Shown here: positions 34,342 through 42,458 of the stretch, one piece after another
How the letters are laid out: every line of letters starts with the position of its first letter
How positions within the stretch are numbered: the first letter of the stretch is position 1
Assembly (NCBI RefSeq): GCF_030409685.1
Contig: NZ_JAUFQJ010000004.1
Span: 310,001 to 374,000 of the forward strand
DNA from: Ferruginibacter paludis
Lineage (GTDB): Bacteria > Bacteroidota > Bacteroidia > Chitinophagales > Chitinophagaceae
Direction of reading: 5' to 3'
Length of the DNA: 64,000 nt
Program-made: the position numbers and the translations under genes
Notes under the pieces: generated by a model
The model's database searches: none
The model's input: the letters and a program-made list of their open reading frames with translations, nothing else
Told to the model about the DNA's origin: nothing

Positions 34342-35658
34342 ATGATATTGAATTTTTTTATCAAAAACTATAGATCTTTTAAGGACGACGTTACATTCAG
34401 TTTGATTGCTGAAGCATCCAAATCAAAAGAAAATAATGTTTTTAACCAGGTCATAGGCAAGGCTGGCGACGAAATAAGATTATTAAACACTGCAATGATA
34501 TATGGTGCAAATGCTTCTGGTAAATCAAACCTCATAAAGGCAGTATTTGCTATTGTTAATTATATCGGGCATGATAAATTAAAGGTTGGCGAAAGCATTT
34601 TGTTATTCAGCCCTTTTAAATTTGATATTGATACAGCTAAAGCGCCAACTGAATTTTATCTGGAATTTATAGGTAATGATACTATCAAATATAAGTACGA
34701 AATAAAGTTTGATAATCGAAATGTAATTGAGGAGCAATTGATATATTGGCCACAAAGAAAACCGGTAGTTTTGTTATCAAGAAATCCACCTGATAACAGT
34801 CAATCTATAATACATCGAGGGAAAATAAAAGATGGAACCAAATCAAAAACAATAGACGTTTTTCATAATCAAACATTGATGTCGAAGTTTGGCGGAGAAA
34901 TCACAAACGAAATTATAAACCTTGCATATTTATATATTTCAAAATTGCAATTTATTGATGCATTTAATACAAACCAATCGATAGCTTTACAAAATCAAAT
35001 TAGCAAACTTGTTTCGAACGATAGTAAATTGCTAGATAAGATTAATGCATTAGTTAAATTAGCCGATACTGGTTTAAATAGTATAAAAGTTCTTGAAAAT
35101 GACTTGTCAGAGATAGTTAAAGATTTACCCTCGGATATAAGAAAATTAGTGATTGGTGAATATACGCAATTCCAATATTCTATATTTGGAAGACATTCTC
35201 TGTTTAACAATTTTAAATTAATAAATTCAAATGAAGAACTCCCTTTTGCTGACGAATCTAATGGAACTAAAGCAATTTTTTCTTTGGGAGGGAAGATGTT
35301 AGATGTAATTGAAAATGGCCAAATATTATTCATTGATGAATTAGAAACGAGTTTACATCCTTTTTTATCTAAACTACTAGTATCTCTTTTTCAAAACAAA
35401 CGAATTAATAAGAAAAATGCACAATTAATATTCACAACACACGATACTAACCTACTGGATAAAACAATGTTTAGAAGAGATCAGATATGGTTTGCGGAGA
35501 AAAATGAAATTGGTGCGACTTCTTTGTATTCCTTACAGGATTTTAATGAAGTAAGAGAAGACACGCCTTTTGACAAGTGGTATTTAGCTGGCAAATTTGG
35601 TGGTATTCCAAATATTTCTTCCCTGGAAAATTTATATCACCTTGAAGAGAAATCCTAA
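34342..35658 (+). CDS. AAA ATPase (AAA_15/AAA_21, RloA-like)
   Basis: 438 residues. The N-terminus MILNFFIKNYRSFKDDVTFS is the usual start of SMC/ABC-like AAA_15/21 ATPases. Walker A is GANASGKSN (55-63). Walker B ILFIDELETSLHP lies near residue 330, and QLIFTTHDTNLLD supplies the H-loop near residue 370. Relatives occur with RloB proteins beside type I hsd genes and in abortive-infection pairs such as AbiL-like systems. The ATPase probably senses infection and controls the partner nuclease. It overlaps the rloB-like gene by 17 bp (different frame), indicating coupling. Confidence 0.88.
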   Translation: MILNFFIKNYRSFKDDVTFSLIAEASKSKENNVFNQVIGKAGDEIRLLNTAMIYGANASGKSNLIKAVFAIVNYIGHDKLKVGESILLFSPFKFDIDTAKAPTEFYLEFIGNDTIKYKYEIKFDNRNVIEEQLIYWPQRKPVVLLSRNPPDNSQSIIHRGKIKDGTKSKTIDVFHNQTLMSKFGGEITNEIINLAYLYISKLQFIDAFNTNQSIALQNQISKLVSNDSKLLDKINALVKLADTGLNSIKVLENDLSEIVKDLPSDIRKLVIGEYTQFQYSIFGRHSLFNNFKLINSNEELPFADESNGTKAIFSLGGKMLDVIENGQILFIDELETSLHPFLSKLLVSLFQNKRINKKNAQLIFTTHDTNLLDKTMFRRDQIWFAEKNEIGATSLYSLQDFNEVREDTPFDKWYLAGKFGGIPNISSLENLYHLEEKS

Positions 35659-36703
35659 TAAAACTTTACTCATTATTTGTGAAGGTGTAAATACTGAGCC
35701 GTTATTTTTCAATTCTATCCTTGAGGAAATTAAGATTGGAACTTATGCCATTGATCCAATAGAAATAACCATTAAGCCAGAACCAAGGATAGTTGAGATT
35801 GTTGAGACAAAAAAGTACGAATCTTTTAAGATTGAAAGAAAAAAACAAGTACTACGTAAAGCCATATCAGTTGAGCCTTTTGAACCCAAGGGGCCGCCGC
35901 CACTTAAGTGGGTACTTAATGGGCAGGATGAATTAAAAGATGGTACTTACAATGAAGTTTGGGTTGTATTTGATCATGATAATCATCCCGCACGTAAAGA
36001 AGCTTTTGAAAAAGCAGGAGAAGAAATAGGAGGAAGAAAGGTCAATATTGCTTTTTCAAGTATGGCATTCGAATATTATTTACTCTTAAATTTTGAGCAA
36101 ATTTATTTTCCGTTTAATAGAACTGAATGCAGGACTACAGGAAAAAATAAAAAATCAATAGAATGTGGGTCAAACCAAAATTCTCTGGATTGCCAGGGAA
36201 AGGAATGTATTAATGGTTATGCATCAAGCAAAGGGTATTGGAATAATTCTAAAGGGGTTACTTCTCTTTTTCCATTAATAAAAACCCGCCTTCAAACTGG
36301 CTTTGAGAATTCGGTTTGGCTACGAGCGCAGAGTAATGTTCGAGAAACAGGTATTGAAATTTATAACCGAAATCCGTATGTTAATTCAGACGAACTAATA
36401 AAAAGACTTACTGGTAATTCATGGACTTGGTTAAATATTGGTGAAAGCTATAATTTCAGACAAATAGAAATTTCATTAGACGCTGCACAGATGAAATTGG
36501 TAAACAATTCTAACGTAACTGAAATAATACCGGCGGCTGCTTTTACAAAGGTTTATTCAAATGGCAAACGTAAAACTTTTGGAGATCGAATGCTTTTATA
36601 TCCAGGTGACACATTTGTTATAGATTTATTGACAGAAAAATCTTATGAACATCTATATTCTATCTTTTATTTTGAAAACAAAAATCTAATGTTTAGTATC
36701 TAA
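35642..36703 (+). CDS. RloB-like protein with cysteine cluster and C-terminal extension
   Basis: I place the start at TTG 35642 (next residues KRNPNKT), giving 353 residues; an upstream TTG/GTG at 35597/35600 is possible. Residues 6-20 (TLLIICEGVNTEPLF) and VWVVFDHDNHP (106-116) give the Glu and Asp-x-Asp of a Toprim-like active site, and IAFSSMAFEYYLLLNFE (136-152) is the conserved RloB block. Two features are unusual. Four cysteines (163, 175, 184, 189) form a possible zinc cluster, and about 95 extra C-terminal residues are beta-rich (EISLDAAQMKLV, GDRMLLYPGDTFVIDLL). RloB proteins I know of are near 200 residues. It is likely the effector of the AAA pair. Confidence 0.82.
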   Translation: MKRNPNKTLLIICEGVNTEPLFFNSILEEIKIGTYAIDPIEITIKPEPRIVEIVETKKYESFKIERKKQVLRKAISVEPFEPKGPPPLKWVLNGQDELKDGTYNEVWVVFDHDNHPARKEAFEKAGEEIGGRKVNIAFSSMAFEYYLLLNFEQIYFPFNRTECRTTGKNKKSIECGSNQNSLDCQGKECINGYASSKGYWNNSKGVTSLFPLIKTRLQTGFENSVWLRAQSNVRETGIEIYNRNPYVNSDELIKRLTGNSWTWLNIGESYNFRQIEISLDAAQMKLVNNSNVTEIIPAAAFTKVYSNGKRKTFGDRMLLYPGDTFVIDLLTEKSYEHLYSIFYFENKNLMFSI

Positions 36704-36803
36704 TTTTTACTTTGCTAAACTAGTAAACCTAGAGCGATGGGGGGATGCTATTTTTGTTTTGATAACCTACAACCGCTTCCATAAAAGCCCAATAAAGTTA
36801 TAT

Positions 36804-36826
36804 AGTACAAGAGTGCGACGCCAATG
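36804..36826. repeat. Direct repeat flanking the DUF885 fragment, left copy
   Basis: AGTACAAGAGTGCGACGCCA plus ATG; preceded by a looser match (ACCGCTTCCATAAAAGCCC, 36772). It is exactly repeated at 37639-37661 in the same orientation. Confidence 0.8.
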
Positions 36827-36881
36827 CAGTTGATTAATGAATCAACTGCCCGGACAAAAAAATATTTATACCGCAAACAAC

Positions 36882-37745
36882 CTACTGCTGTTGCTTTGAC
36901 CAGTTGTCCATCTTTTTTTCCAGCAGGTCGAGCGGCAGGCAGCCGTCTTTGAGTAACTCGTCGTGGAAGTTGGCGAGCTTAAATTTTTCGCCTAACTGGC
37001 TTGCGTATTTTGCCCGGAGAGCGCTGATTTTTAAGGCACCGGTTTTGTAACTGAGGGCCTGCCCGGGATAGGCCATGTAGCGTTCTATTTCGGCGGTGGC
37101 GCCCTCGGTGCTGATGGCTTCGTTGGCCGTCATGTATTGGATGGCTTGCTCGCGGCTCATCTTACCGGTGTGCATGGCCACGTCTATCACCAGGCGGATG
37201 GCACGGTGTATCTCGTCGCCGAGGGCGCCCATGTGCTGGTAAGGGTCGGTATACAACCCCAGCTCCTTGCCGAGACTTTCGCAGTACAGGGCATAGCCCT
37301 CGCCATAAGCGCCGTACCAGATAAACTGCCTGAATTTGGGCAGGGCGGCATTTTCGGCCTGCAGCGAACCCTGGTAATGATGACCGGGAATGGCTTCGTG
37401 CAAAAACAGGCTTTCCATACCACTGGTGGTGTTAAACTTGGTAGCATCTAAAATGGGGATATAAAAAATACCGGGGCGGGTGCCGTTGGCCAAACCGGGG
37501 TAATACTCCGCACTGGCACTGGCGGCACGAAAGGCTTCGGTTTGCCGGATCTCGAATTTGGTTTTGCGCACGCGGCCAAACATGGTTTTTAACCGGAGTA
37601 AACGCACAACCGCTTCAATAAGCCCCTCAACGGTAAACAGTACAAGAGTGCGACGCCAATGAAGCTGCACATTGCAACAATGTTGGGACAATACTGTATT
37701 TAAAACCTCGCGGTTCGGCAATGATGGGCCGTTGTACGTGAGCAA
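36882..37745 (-). pseudogene. DUF885 family metallopeptidase-like gene, 5' half missing
   Basis: The last 230 or so codons are a clear DUF885 C-terminal half: FHLEAIPGHHYQ-type zinc motif (here FLHEAIPGHHYQG), AYGEGYALYCESLGKELGLY, RLVIDVAMHTGKMSREQAI, and ending LDLLEKKMDNW. DUF885 proteins are usually near 550-600 residues, exported peptidase-like enzymes. Here the homology begins abruptly near FGRVRKTKFEIRQTEAF (about 37595). The upstream 50 codons derive from a dispersed repeat (GLIEAVVRLLRL, SQHCCNVQLHWRRTLVL) that also occurs, in part, at 36772. There is no signal peptide. It is almost certainly a truncated, non-functional gene. Confidence 0.8.
37639..37661. repeat. Direct repeat flanking the DUF885 fragment, right copy
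   Basis: 23-bp exact match to 36804-36826, within a longer weaker similarity (ACCGCTTCAATAAGCCCC, 37609). It lies at the point where DUF885 homology is lost. Confidence 0.8.
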
Positions 37746-37752
37746 AAGCTAT

Positions 37753-38025
37753 TTGTATGCAGGATAAAGCCATTTGTTTGCGGGCATTGGCCTGTTGTTT
37801 GTCAGCAGAAGTGATTTGTTTGCTGTCAAAAACGTTTTGTACACCGTCAGCAGCTTTTTGTTGTATACTTTTTTTGTTTTGTTAGTATACAGCAGCCTTT
37901 TGTTTGTTGTACTTCGGGCTTTGTTAAACAACATAGCCGTTCTGTATGTTGTCAAAAGATTTTTGTTATACAACATAGCCGTTCTGTATGTTATCAAAAG
38001 AGTTTTGTTGTTGATCAATGGTCGA
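37753..38025. repeat. Array of thirteen 21-bp units, each beginning TTGT (or CTGT)
   Basis: Successive 21-mers start TTGTATG, TTGTTTG (several), TTGTACA, TTGTTGT, TTGTTAG, TTGTTAA, CTGTATG, TTGTTAT, CTGTATG and TTGTTGT with no spacing error over 273 bp. The remaining 17 bases vary strongly from unit to unit. Units 9-10 and 11-12 form an almost identical 42-bp pair. Because 21 is divisible by 3, both strands carry long open frames: 96 codons on the minus strand with heptads such as LLTTYRT, AMLFNKA and LLTVYKT, and 84 codons on the plus strand. Coding is therefore not proven. Confidence 0.88.
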
Positions 38026-38238
38026 TAGTAAACAGACAATGGCTAATATTTACTGTTGCGCCGGATTCTTCCGGCGTTCCGGGCGGGCATTCGGACGGTT
38101 TTTTACAGTTTGCCGCAAACTATTTTGCAGCAGTTTGTGGAAGTTTGCAGCAGTTTGTGACATGGCTACAATAAATAATACTTCGGCGGGTTATAGCTTA
38201 TTCCACGCTTTTGTGGGCCTAACCTAAAACTTATTTTT
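38026..38238. other. Leader with hairpin and short direct repeats
   Basis: CGCCGGATTCTTCCGGCG (38059-38076) is a hairpin with a 7-bp stem. GCAGCAGTTTGTG occurs twice (about 38129 and 38147) after CAGTTTGCCGCAAACT. This is the 5' region of the FN3-like protein gene and may hold control elements. Confidence 0.5.
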
Positions 38239-38856
38239 ATGAAAATGCCGGGTATTAACACGAGCTTTAGCCGTTTATCGGACGCGGATTTTGAAACCAC
38301 TGCAAGGCACATTAACACGAGTATGCAGGGCAATGCGAACTTCCCCAACCCTAACCCATCGCTGGCCATTGTTGATGCGGCTGTTACCCGCTACAGCAAC
38401 GCCCTTGTTGCGGCGAAAGACCTGGGTAAAAACAGTGTGGCGGAAAAAAATGAGAGTCGCCTGGCGCTGGAACAGGTGCAGCGCCTGCTGGGCCTGTACA
38501 TTATGAATGTGAGCAACGGCAGTATTACGATGCTCACCAGCAGTGGCTACCCGCTGAGCAAGGAACCGGGTAAGGTTTACCTGGAGGCGCCGCAAAACGC
38601 GTCGCTCACCAACGGGGTAACAAGTGGCAGCCTGGTGAGCCAGGTGCAGGCGGTAAAGGGTGGCAAGGGCTACAATCATCAGCTGAGTACTGAACCTCCT
38701 ACTGATGCTACCGTTTGGCAAAACAACCTGAGTACCACCAGCAAGTATGTGTTTACGGATCTGCTACCGGGCAAGCAATACTGGGTAAGGGTGGCGGTGA
38801 GCGGCAGCAGGAATCAACTGGTGTATAGTAGCGTGGTTAGTTTGTTTGCGCAGTAA
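38239..38856 (+). CDS. Hypothetical protein with C-terminal fibronectin type III-like domain
   Basis: 205 residues without a clear signal peptide. The N-terminal 90 residues are helical (LSDADFETTARHINTSMQGN, YSNALVAAKDLGKNSVAEKN, EQVQRLLGLYIMNVS). The C-terminal 90 residues look like one FN3 module: GYPLSKEP, SLVSQVQAVKGGKGYNHQLS, YVFTDLLPGKQYWVRVAVSG, ending VVSLFAQ. Bacteroidota encode similar short proteins annotated only as FN3-domain-containing. Function unknown; a structural or binding role is plausible. It directly follows the 21-bp array and its leader. Confidence 0.72.
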   Translation: MKMPGINTSFSRLSDADFETTARHINTSMQGNANFPNPNPSLAIVDAAVTRYSNALVAAKDLGKNSVAEKNESRLALEQVQRLLGLYIMNVSNGSITMLTSSGYPLSKEPGKVYLEAPQNASLTNGVTSGSLVSQVQAVKGGKGYNHQLSTEPPTDATVWQNNLSTTSKYVFTDLLPGKQYWVRVAVSGSRNQLVYSSVVSLFAQ

Positions 38857-39141
38857 GAAAGCTTAAGGCTTAAGGCGGAAAGCTTAAGGCTGATTTGAGC
38901 GGAGGTGTCTCTGCCTGGTTTGGGATTGGTTTGCTTGTTCAGGCTGCCCGCCTGTTTTTTTCTGCTTTGGCTGTTGCAGCTGCGGCTTTGCCTTTTTAAT
39001 TTTTACTTTTTTCCTTTTTACTTTGCGTGTTGACTATTCAATGTCGTTTAATTTATTAGTCCGGAGAATGATTGAAGCGCCCATTGCAATTTGTTGCTGC
39101 TTTTCTATTTGCTGTTTTCGCCTCCTCAGCCGGCGGGCTGC
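38857..39141. other. Intergenic, low-complexity
   Basis: Contains AGCTTAAGGCTTAAGGCGGAAAGCTTAAGGCTGA just after the FN3 gene and T-rich stretches. The complement-like GCCTTAAGCCTTCAGC recurs near 39403. No gene. Confidence 0.45.
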
Positions 39142-39248
39142 GTAACTGGAACGCTGCTGCTTTTGCTTCTTTCAAAAAAATATGCTGCGCATTTTTTTGA
39201 ATTCCGGCTGGCCGGAACCGAAGCAAAAGATGCAGCTTATCCAGTTAC
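39142..39248. repeat. Cruciform element: long inverted repeat enclosing two hairpins
   Basis: Outer arms 39142-39169 (GTAACTGGA...TTTTGCTTC) and 39220-39248 (GAAGCAAAAG...TCCAGTTAC) pair over about 28 positions with a few mismatches. Inside are two more perfect hairpins: TTCAAAAAAA/TTTTTTTGAA (39171-39201, with TGC/GCA at the tip) and TTCCGGC/GCCGGAA (39202-39217). The three stems meet with almost no unpaired bases, as in a designed junction. Confidence 0.85.
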
Positions 39249-39551
39249 TGTTTTAAACTCGAAACAGGACTTGTAAACTTCATGCCTTTTTGTAAAGTAT
39301 TACTATCGGGATAAATTTTAATGGTTTAAGTAAACGACATTGATTGACTATTGCCTACTGCATACTGCCTATTGACTATTGCCTACTGCTTTTTGCTTTC
39401 TGCCTTAAGCCTTCAGCTTTCCACCGTCAGTTTAAACATTTCTCTCATAAAGTTTGCATTTTACAAACAAATTAGCTTTATTTATACTTCATTCGTTACC
39501 TCTGGGCCGCTTTGCTGTTATTTTATCTAAACCTAAAAAACAATTTTGCGA
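39249..39551. other. Intergenic with low-complexity CTACTGC repeats
   Basis: 39351-39420 contains repeated TTGCCTACTGC/ATACTGCC/TATTGACT motifs, a low-complexity patch common between Bacteroidota genes. The last 100 bp are presumably the promoter region of the HTH gene. Confidence 0.45.
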
Positions 39552-39818
39552 ATGCCTAAACCTTACAAAAAACGTATCCTTAAAACTATTCCTCCTGCTA
39601 ACGATCCTGCGCCTGTGGCCGATGCGGCATTGCCGAATGATTTACTGACCAATAAAGAAGCTGCATTTTTTTTACGCATCAGCGAACGGTCGCTGAAAAT
39701 AATCCGTGACGAGGGTAATATAAAATACATCCAGAAACGCCCGAATTGTAAAGTGTTTTTTGATCAGGCGGTGCTGCAACAATATCTCCGGGAAAACCAG
39801 CATCTGGGGCGGACCTGA
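39552..39818 (+). CDS. Excisionase/MerR-type helix-turn-helix DNA-binding protein
   Basis: 88 residues from ATG 39552 (MPKPYKKRILKT). After a basic, proline-rich arm, residues about 30-85 form a helix_turn_helix_17-type domain: LLTNKEAAFFLRISERSLKI, then IRDEGNIKYIQKRPNCKVFF, then AVLQQYLREN. This is the excisionase-like winged-helix pattern, common in Bacteroidota mobile elements but also in stand-alone regulators. It may control an element here, possibly the neighbouring repeats, but no integrase is visible. A strong terminator follows. Confidence 0.8.
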   Translation: MPKPYKKRILKTIPPANDPAPVADAALPNDLLTNKEAAFFLRISERSLKIIRDEGNIKYIQKRPNCKVFFDQAVLQQYLRENQHLGRT

Positions 39819-39880
39819 ATCCTGTCCCCACAAACGAGTACCCCTGGCCTCGCAGGGTTTGTTACTTTGATACGACGAGC

Positions 39881-39922
39881 GGGCGCTCTGCCACCTGTAA
39901 GGGTGTGGAGCGCCCTTTTTTT
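39881..39922 (+). terminator. Rho-independent terminator after the HTH gene
   Basis: GGGCGCTC (39881-39888) pairs with GAGCGCCC (39908-39915), followed by seven T residues; a partial inner CCACC/GGGTG pairing extends the stem. Confidence 0.85.
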
Positions 39923-40018
39923 GTAGCGGAGATGGAACGCTGATTTTAGCGAAGGATGGAACGCGGATGACACGGATTGGGCGGATGAGGGCAGATTTTT
40001 AAGGTGATCATTTTTTTG

Positions 40019-40262
40019 TCTGAACTGTGATTTATTTGATTGTTGTGATTTTTATGATGTGCGAATTGGGGGAGACTGCATTTTAATCATGTGAATCATA
40101 AAATCATAAAAATCATGTTCAGACTGTTGTGGTGATTAGCGGATTGGGGAGGTACTGCATTTTAATCATATTAATCATAAAATCACAAAAATCATGTTCA
40201 GACTATTGTGGTGATTAGCGAATCAAGGTGCACTTCATCTTTAATCATGTGCCTCATTAGAA
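40019..40262. repeat. Family D palindromic repeat array, first
   Basis: GTCTGAACTGTGATTTATTTG (40019) is answered by AAAAATCATGTTCAGAC (40108-40124). A second unit (40125-40204) ends with the same ATCATGTTCAGAC, and a third partial unit follows. Units are about 80 bp, A+T-rich, with an inner GCGAATTGGGG.GG.CTGCATTTTAATCAT core. Confidence 0.82.
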
Positions 40263-40536
40263 AATACAACACTACATCCCAAATTGGATGCGGATAAAAA
40301 TAAACCCCGTGCGGAAGCGGGTGCCGGCTTGCATTTGTAGAATCTTTATTGTAAGTTTAAAGTAAGCTGGCTTTGCATTTTTAAAAACCTGGCTGTTCAT
40401 TTTTTACAAACATTCCATCCTGGTTATTTGGTACTTAAGCCGGGTAAATTCCTTTAAAAAACCAGCCCTTAGTAAAGTATCGTTTCTTAAGTTGTTAAAA
40501 CCCACTGCTCAACCATTTTACTGTACAAGCCATTGT
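40263..40536. other. Intergenic region before the membrane protein gene
   Basis: No gene. CCCCGTGCGGAAGCGGGT (about 40306-40323) is a weak hairpin; otherwise this is probably promoter sequence. Confidence 0.35.
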
Positions 40537-40920
40537 ATGAATCAAACCCCCGAAACAATATACCTCATTTCATTTTCAATGATTGTTGTTATGAAAATCA
40601 TCTGCTTTATTTTGGGGTATAAAACAATTAAGCTTGGCTACAACCTTATCTCTGCCGGGGTTAAAGGTGAATTTAAATTTTCTTCCAGCTTTGCCGGTTT
40701 TAAAGCAGACCTCGCAAGTGTATCGCCCGGACTGTTGTTTGTAGCACTTGGCATTATGCTGATTACCATTGCCATTTACATTAACAAAACAGTAAGTTAC
40801 TACAATACAAAAAGCAATACTACCATCACTAAAGACTCAACAGCCACGTCCAAAACTACAACGCCGGTGGTGCCTATGAAAAAGGTTGACAGCAATGAAT
40901 TGAAATCTGTGTTTCACTAA
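40537..40920 (+). CDS. Hypothetical small membrane protein
   Basis: 127 residues from ATG 40537 (MNQTPETIYLISFS); an in-frame extension to 40492 looks less natural. Two hydrophobic segments: TIYLISFSMIVVMKIICFILGY (about 7-28) and SPGLLFVALGIMLITIAIYI (about 66-85). The C-terminal 40 residues are Thr/Lys-rich (TKSNTTITKDSTATSKTTT). Unknown family. It is 14 bp upstream of the next gene on the same strand, so they are likely one transcript. Confidence 0.65.
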   Translation: MNQTPETIYLISFSMIVVMKIICFILGYKTIKLGYNLISAGVKGEFKFSSSFAGFKADLASVSPGLLFVALGIMLITIAIYINKTVSYYNTKSNTTITKDSTATSKTTTPVVPMKKVDSNELKSVFH

Positions 40921-40934
40921 TTAAACCAACATGT

Positions 40935-41843
40935 ATGAAACTGCAACACATTACAAAGCCGCTGTTATTTTTTGTTGTGCTGATTGTTTTATTCAGCAAA
41001 AACAAAGCGCTTGGCCAGGATACTGCCAGGGCTCAGGATTTTTTAGTTCAGGGAATAACCTCCTTTAACAACAATGATTTTGAAACTGCCTTAACCAGTT
41101 TTAAAAACAGTATACACGAAGTACCGGCGGCTTTTACGTATTTCATGCTGGCTGCTGCCAGTTTTAATACCGCCAGTTATCCCGATGCAAAAATGTACGC
41201 AAACAAAGCACTTGTTTTTACACCGCCGCCTTTAAAGCCGAACCGCCGGGGCGATGCACGTTATATAAGAAAAGCAGCCGACTCAATGCTGCACCTGCCG
41301 GTTGTCGTTGTGCAGGAAACGCATACTAACACAAGTACAGGTGTAACGAGCCAGCCAATGACAATGCGTCCGCGTATTGACATAAAGAGCCCGAAAGGCA
41401 CTGAAAGCCCTTTAACGGTACATGCGCTTACAACGGGGGCTGCAATGTTGCATGAACCAATGTTAACTGAACGGCAAAATACAATCGTACATTCTACTTT
41501 CCATGCTGATTTAGAAAAAAGCGGCCAGGCGACCGAAGGCGATTTTTGGTGGAACGTTTATGATGCAAACACGGCAAGCATTGTTCCGCAAAATGGCGCC
41601 AGGTTTTACCTGTTGGGTACCTGCGCTTCGTGCTACGATAATGTAACTTTAGCGCAGCTAAAAGAAAATGAGGCAAAGGGATTGTTTACGGGCAACTCAA
41701 TTGACAAGCGCTATGTAAATAGCGGAACGCTGATAGCATATATTACAAGAAACCATTTTTATGGCGTAATGAAAATTGAAAGTTTTATTGTGGGGCGTGG
41801 TGTAGATATGTCGTTATCATTTAAAACGTTTGCTGCTCAATGA
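40935..41843 (+). CDS. Hypothetical exported protein with a TPR-like N-terminal region
   Basis: 302 residues. Signal peptide (LLFFVVLIVLFSKNKALGQ). Residues about 30-95 form two or three helix pairs of TPR type: FLVQGITSFNNNDFETALTS, then FMLAAASFNTASYPDAKMYA. The C-terminal 150 residues are unrecognised, with GDFWWNVYDANTASIVPQNG and a CASCYD cysteine pair. It is probably periplasmic and probably partners the membrane protein encoded 14 bp upstream. Terminator at 41899. Confidence 0.68.
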   Translation: MKLQHITKPLLFFVVLIVLFSKNKALGQDTARAQDFLVQGITSFNNNDFETALTSFKNSIHEVPAAFTYFMLAAASFNTASYPDAKMYANKALVFTPPPLKPNRRGDARYIRKAADSMLHLPVVVVQETHTNTSTGVTSQPMTMRPRIDIKSPKGTESPLTVHALTTGAAMLHEPMLTERQNTIVHSTFHADLEKSGQATEGDFWWNVYDANTASIVPQNGARFYLLGTCASCYDNVTLAQLKENEAKGLFTGNSIDKRYVNSGTLIAYITRNHFYGVMKIESFIVGRGVDMSLSFKTFAAQ

Positions 41844-41898
41844 CGCCACTCACCACTCAACTCTCACCACTCACCTCTCCACTTACCGTCATAAAAAA

Positions 41899-41926
41899 GC
41901 CGCCTCATTTGTTGAGACGGCGCTTT
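41899..41926 (+). terminator. Terminator after the TPR-like protein gene
   Basis: GCCGCCTCA (41899-41907) pairs with TGAGACGGC (41913-41921) with one mismatch and a 5-base loop, followed by GCTTTTA. Confidence 0.65.
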
Positions 41927-42170
41927 TATACCATAATCCTGAATGACTATATCTTTGGGAAAACCCTTTTTAATTTTAACTGCGGTGATGTTGTTAGCTG
42001 CTTTTCGTTTTCCTCTCTTCGTTCATCATCGCTTGTACAGTATACAAGTCCTAAACTGTGCCAGTAACACAACACATTGATTGTAACTGCTGTATATTTT
42101 TTACAGGCGTGTTATTTTCCATTTTCGGGATGCAAATGGCACAAACCGGAATTGCATTCTTTGTTGCCGG
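41927..42170. other. Intergenic, no feature recognised
   Basis: Convergent gene ends; short frames only. Confidence 0.35.
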
Positions 42171-42458
42171 CTAGTGTTTCATTCTGTGCGGCGTGTCTTT
42201 CGGTACATGACTGGTATCTCTGCCGGCGCTGCGATTGGTGCCTATGGCTGCAGTGTCTGTTAAGTTAGGGGCTGGATTGGATGTGCCTGCGGCCGTATTA
42301 CCATTGCCGGATGTTGGGCCGGTTGGTTGCGTTTGCATGGTATCCATTTTACCGGTAGGCATGGTGTCGGTGGTAGTGTTTGTGTCTGACGTGCCGCCGT
42401 TGCTGCAGGCTGCCAGCACAACCATTGCTGAAATGGCGAGGATGGTGTTTCGTTTCAT
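42171..42458 (-). CDS. Small Thr/Asn-rich lipoprotein
   Basis: 95 residues. Signal peptide with lipobox VVLAACSN (Cys18). The mature part is low in complexity (TSDTNTTTDTMPTGKMDTMQ, PTGPTSGNGNTAAGTSN), probably disordered. No domain is visible. Lipid anchoring is predicted; function unknown. It is monocistronic. The upstream region contains the second family D array. Confidence 0.65.
   Translation of the reverse strand: MKRNTILAISAMVVLAACSNGGTSDTNTTTDTMPTGKMDTMQTQPTGPTSGNGNTAAGTSNPAPNLTDTAAIGTNRSAGRDTSHVPKDTPHRMKH

Noticed and set aside
34342..36703. PARIS system (AriA/AriB)
   Set aside because: The partner carries the RloB block rather than DUF4435-type features, so an RloA/RloB or AbiL-like assignment fits better.
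37753..38025. CRISPR array from the 21-bp units
   Set aside because: The conserved part is only about 4-5 bases with 17 variable bases, without a 24-36-bp repeat; no cas genes are nearby.
39142..39248. Integron attC site
   Set aside because: The fold is reminiscent of one, but I see no paired core sites with GTTRRRY, no cassette array and no integrase gene.
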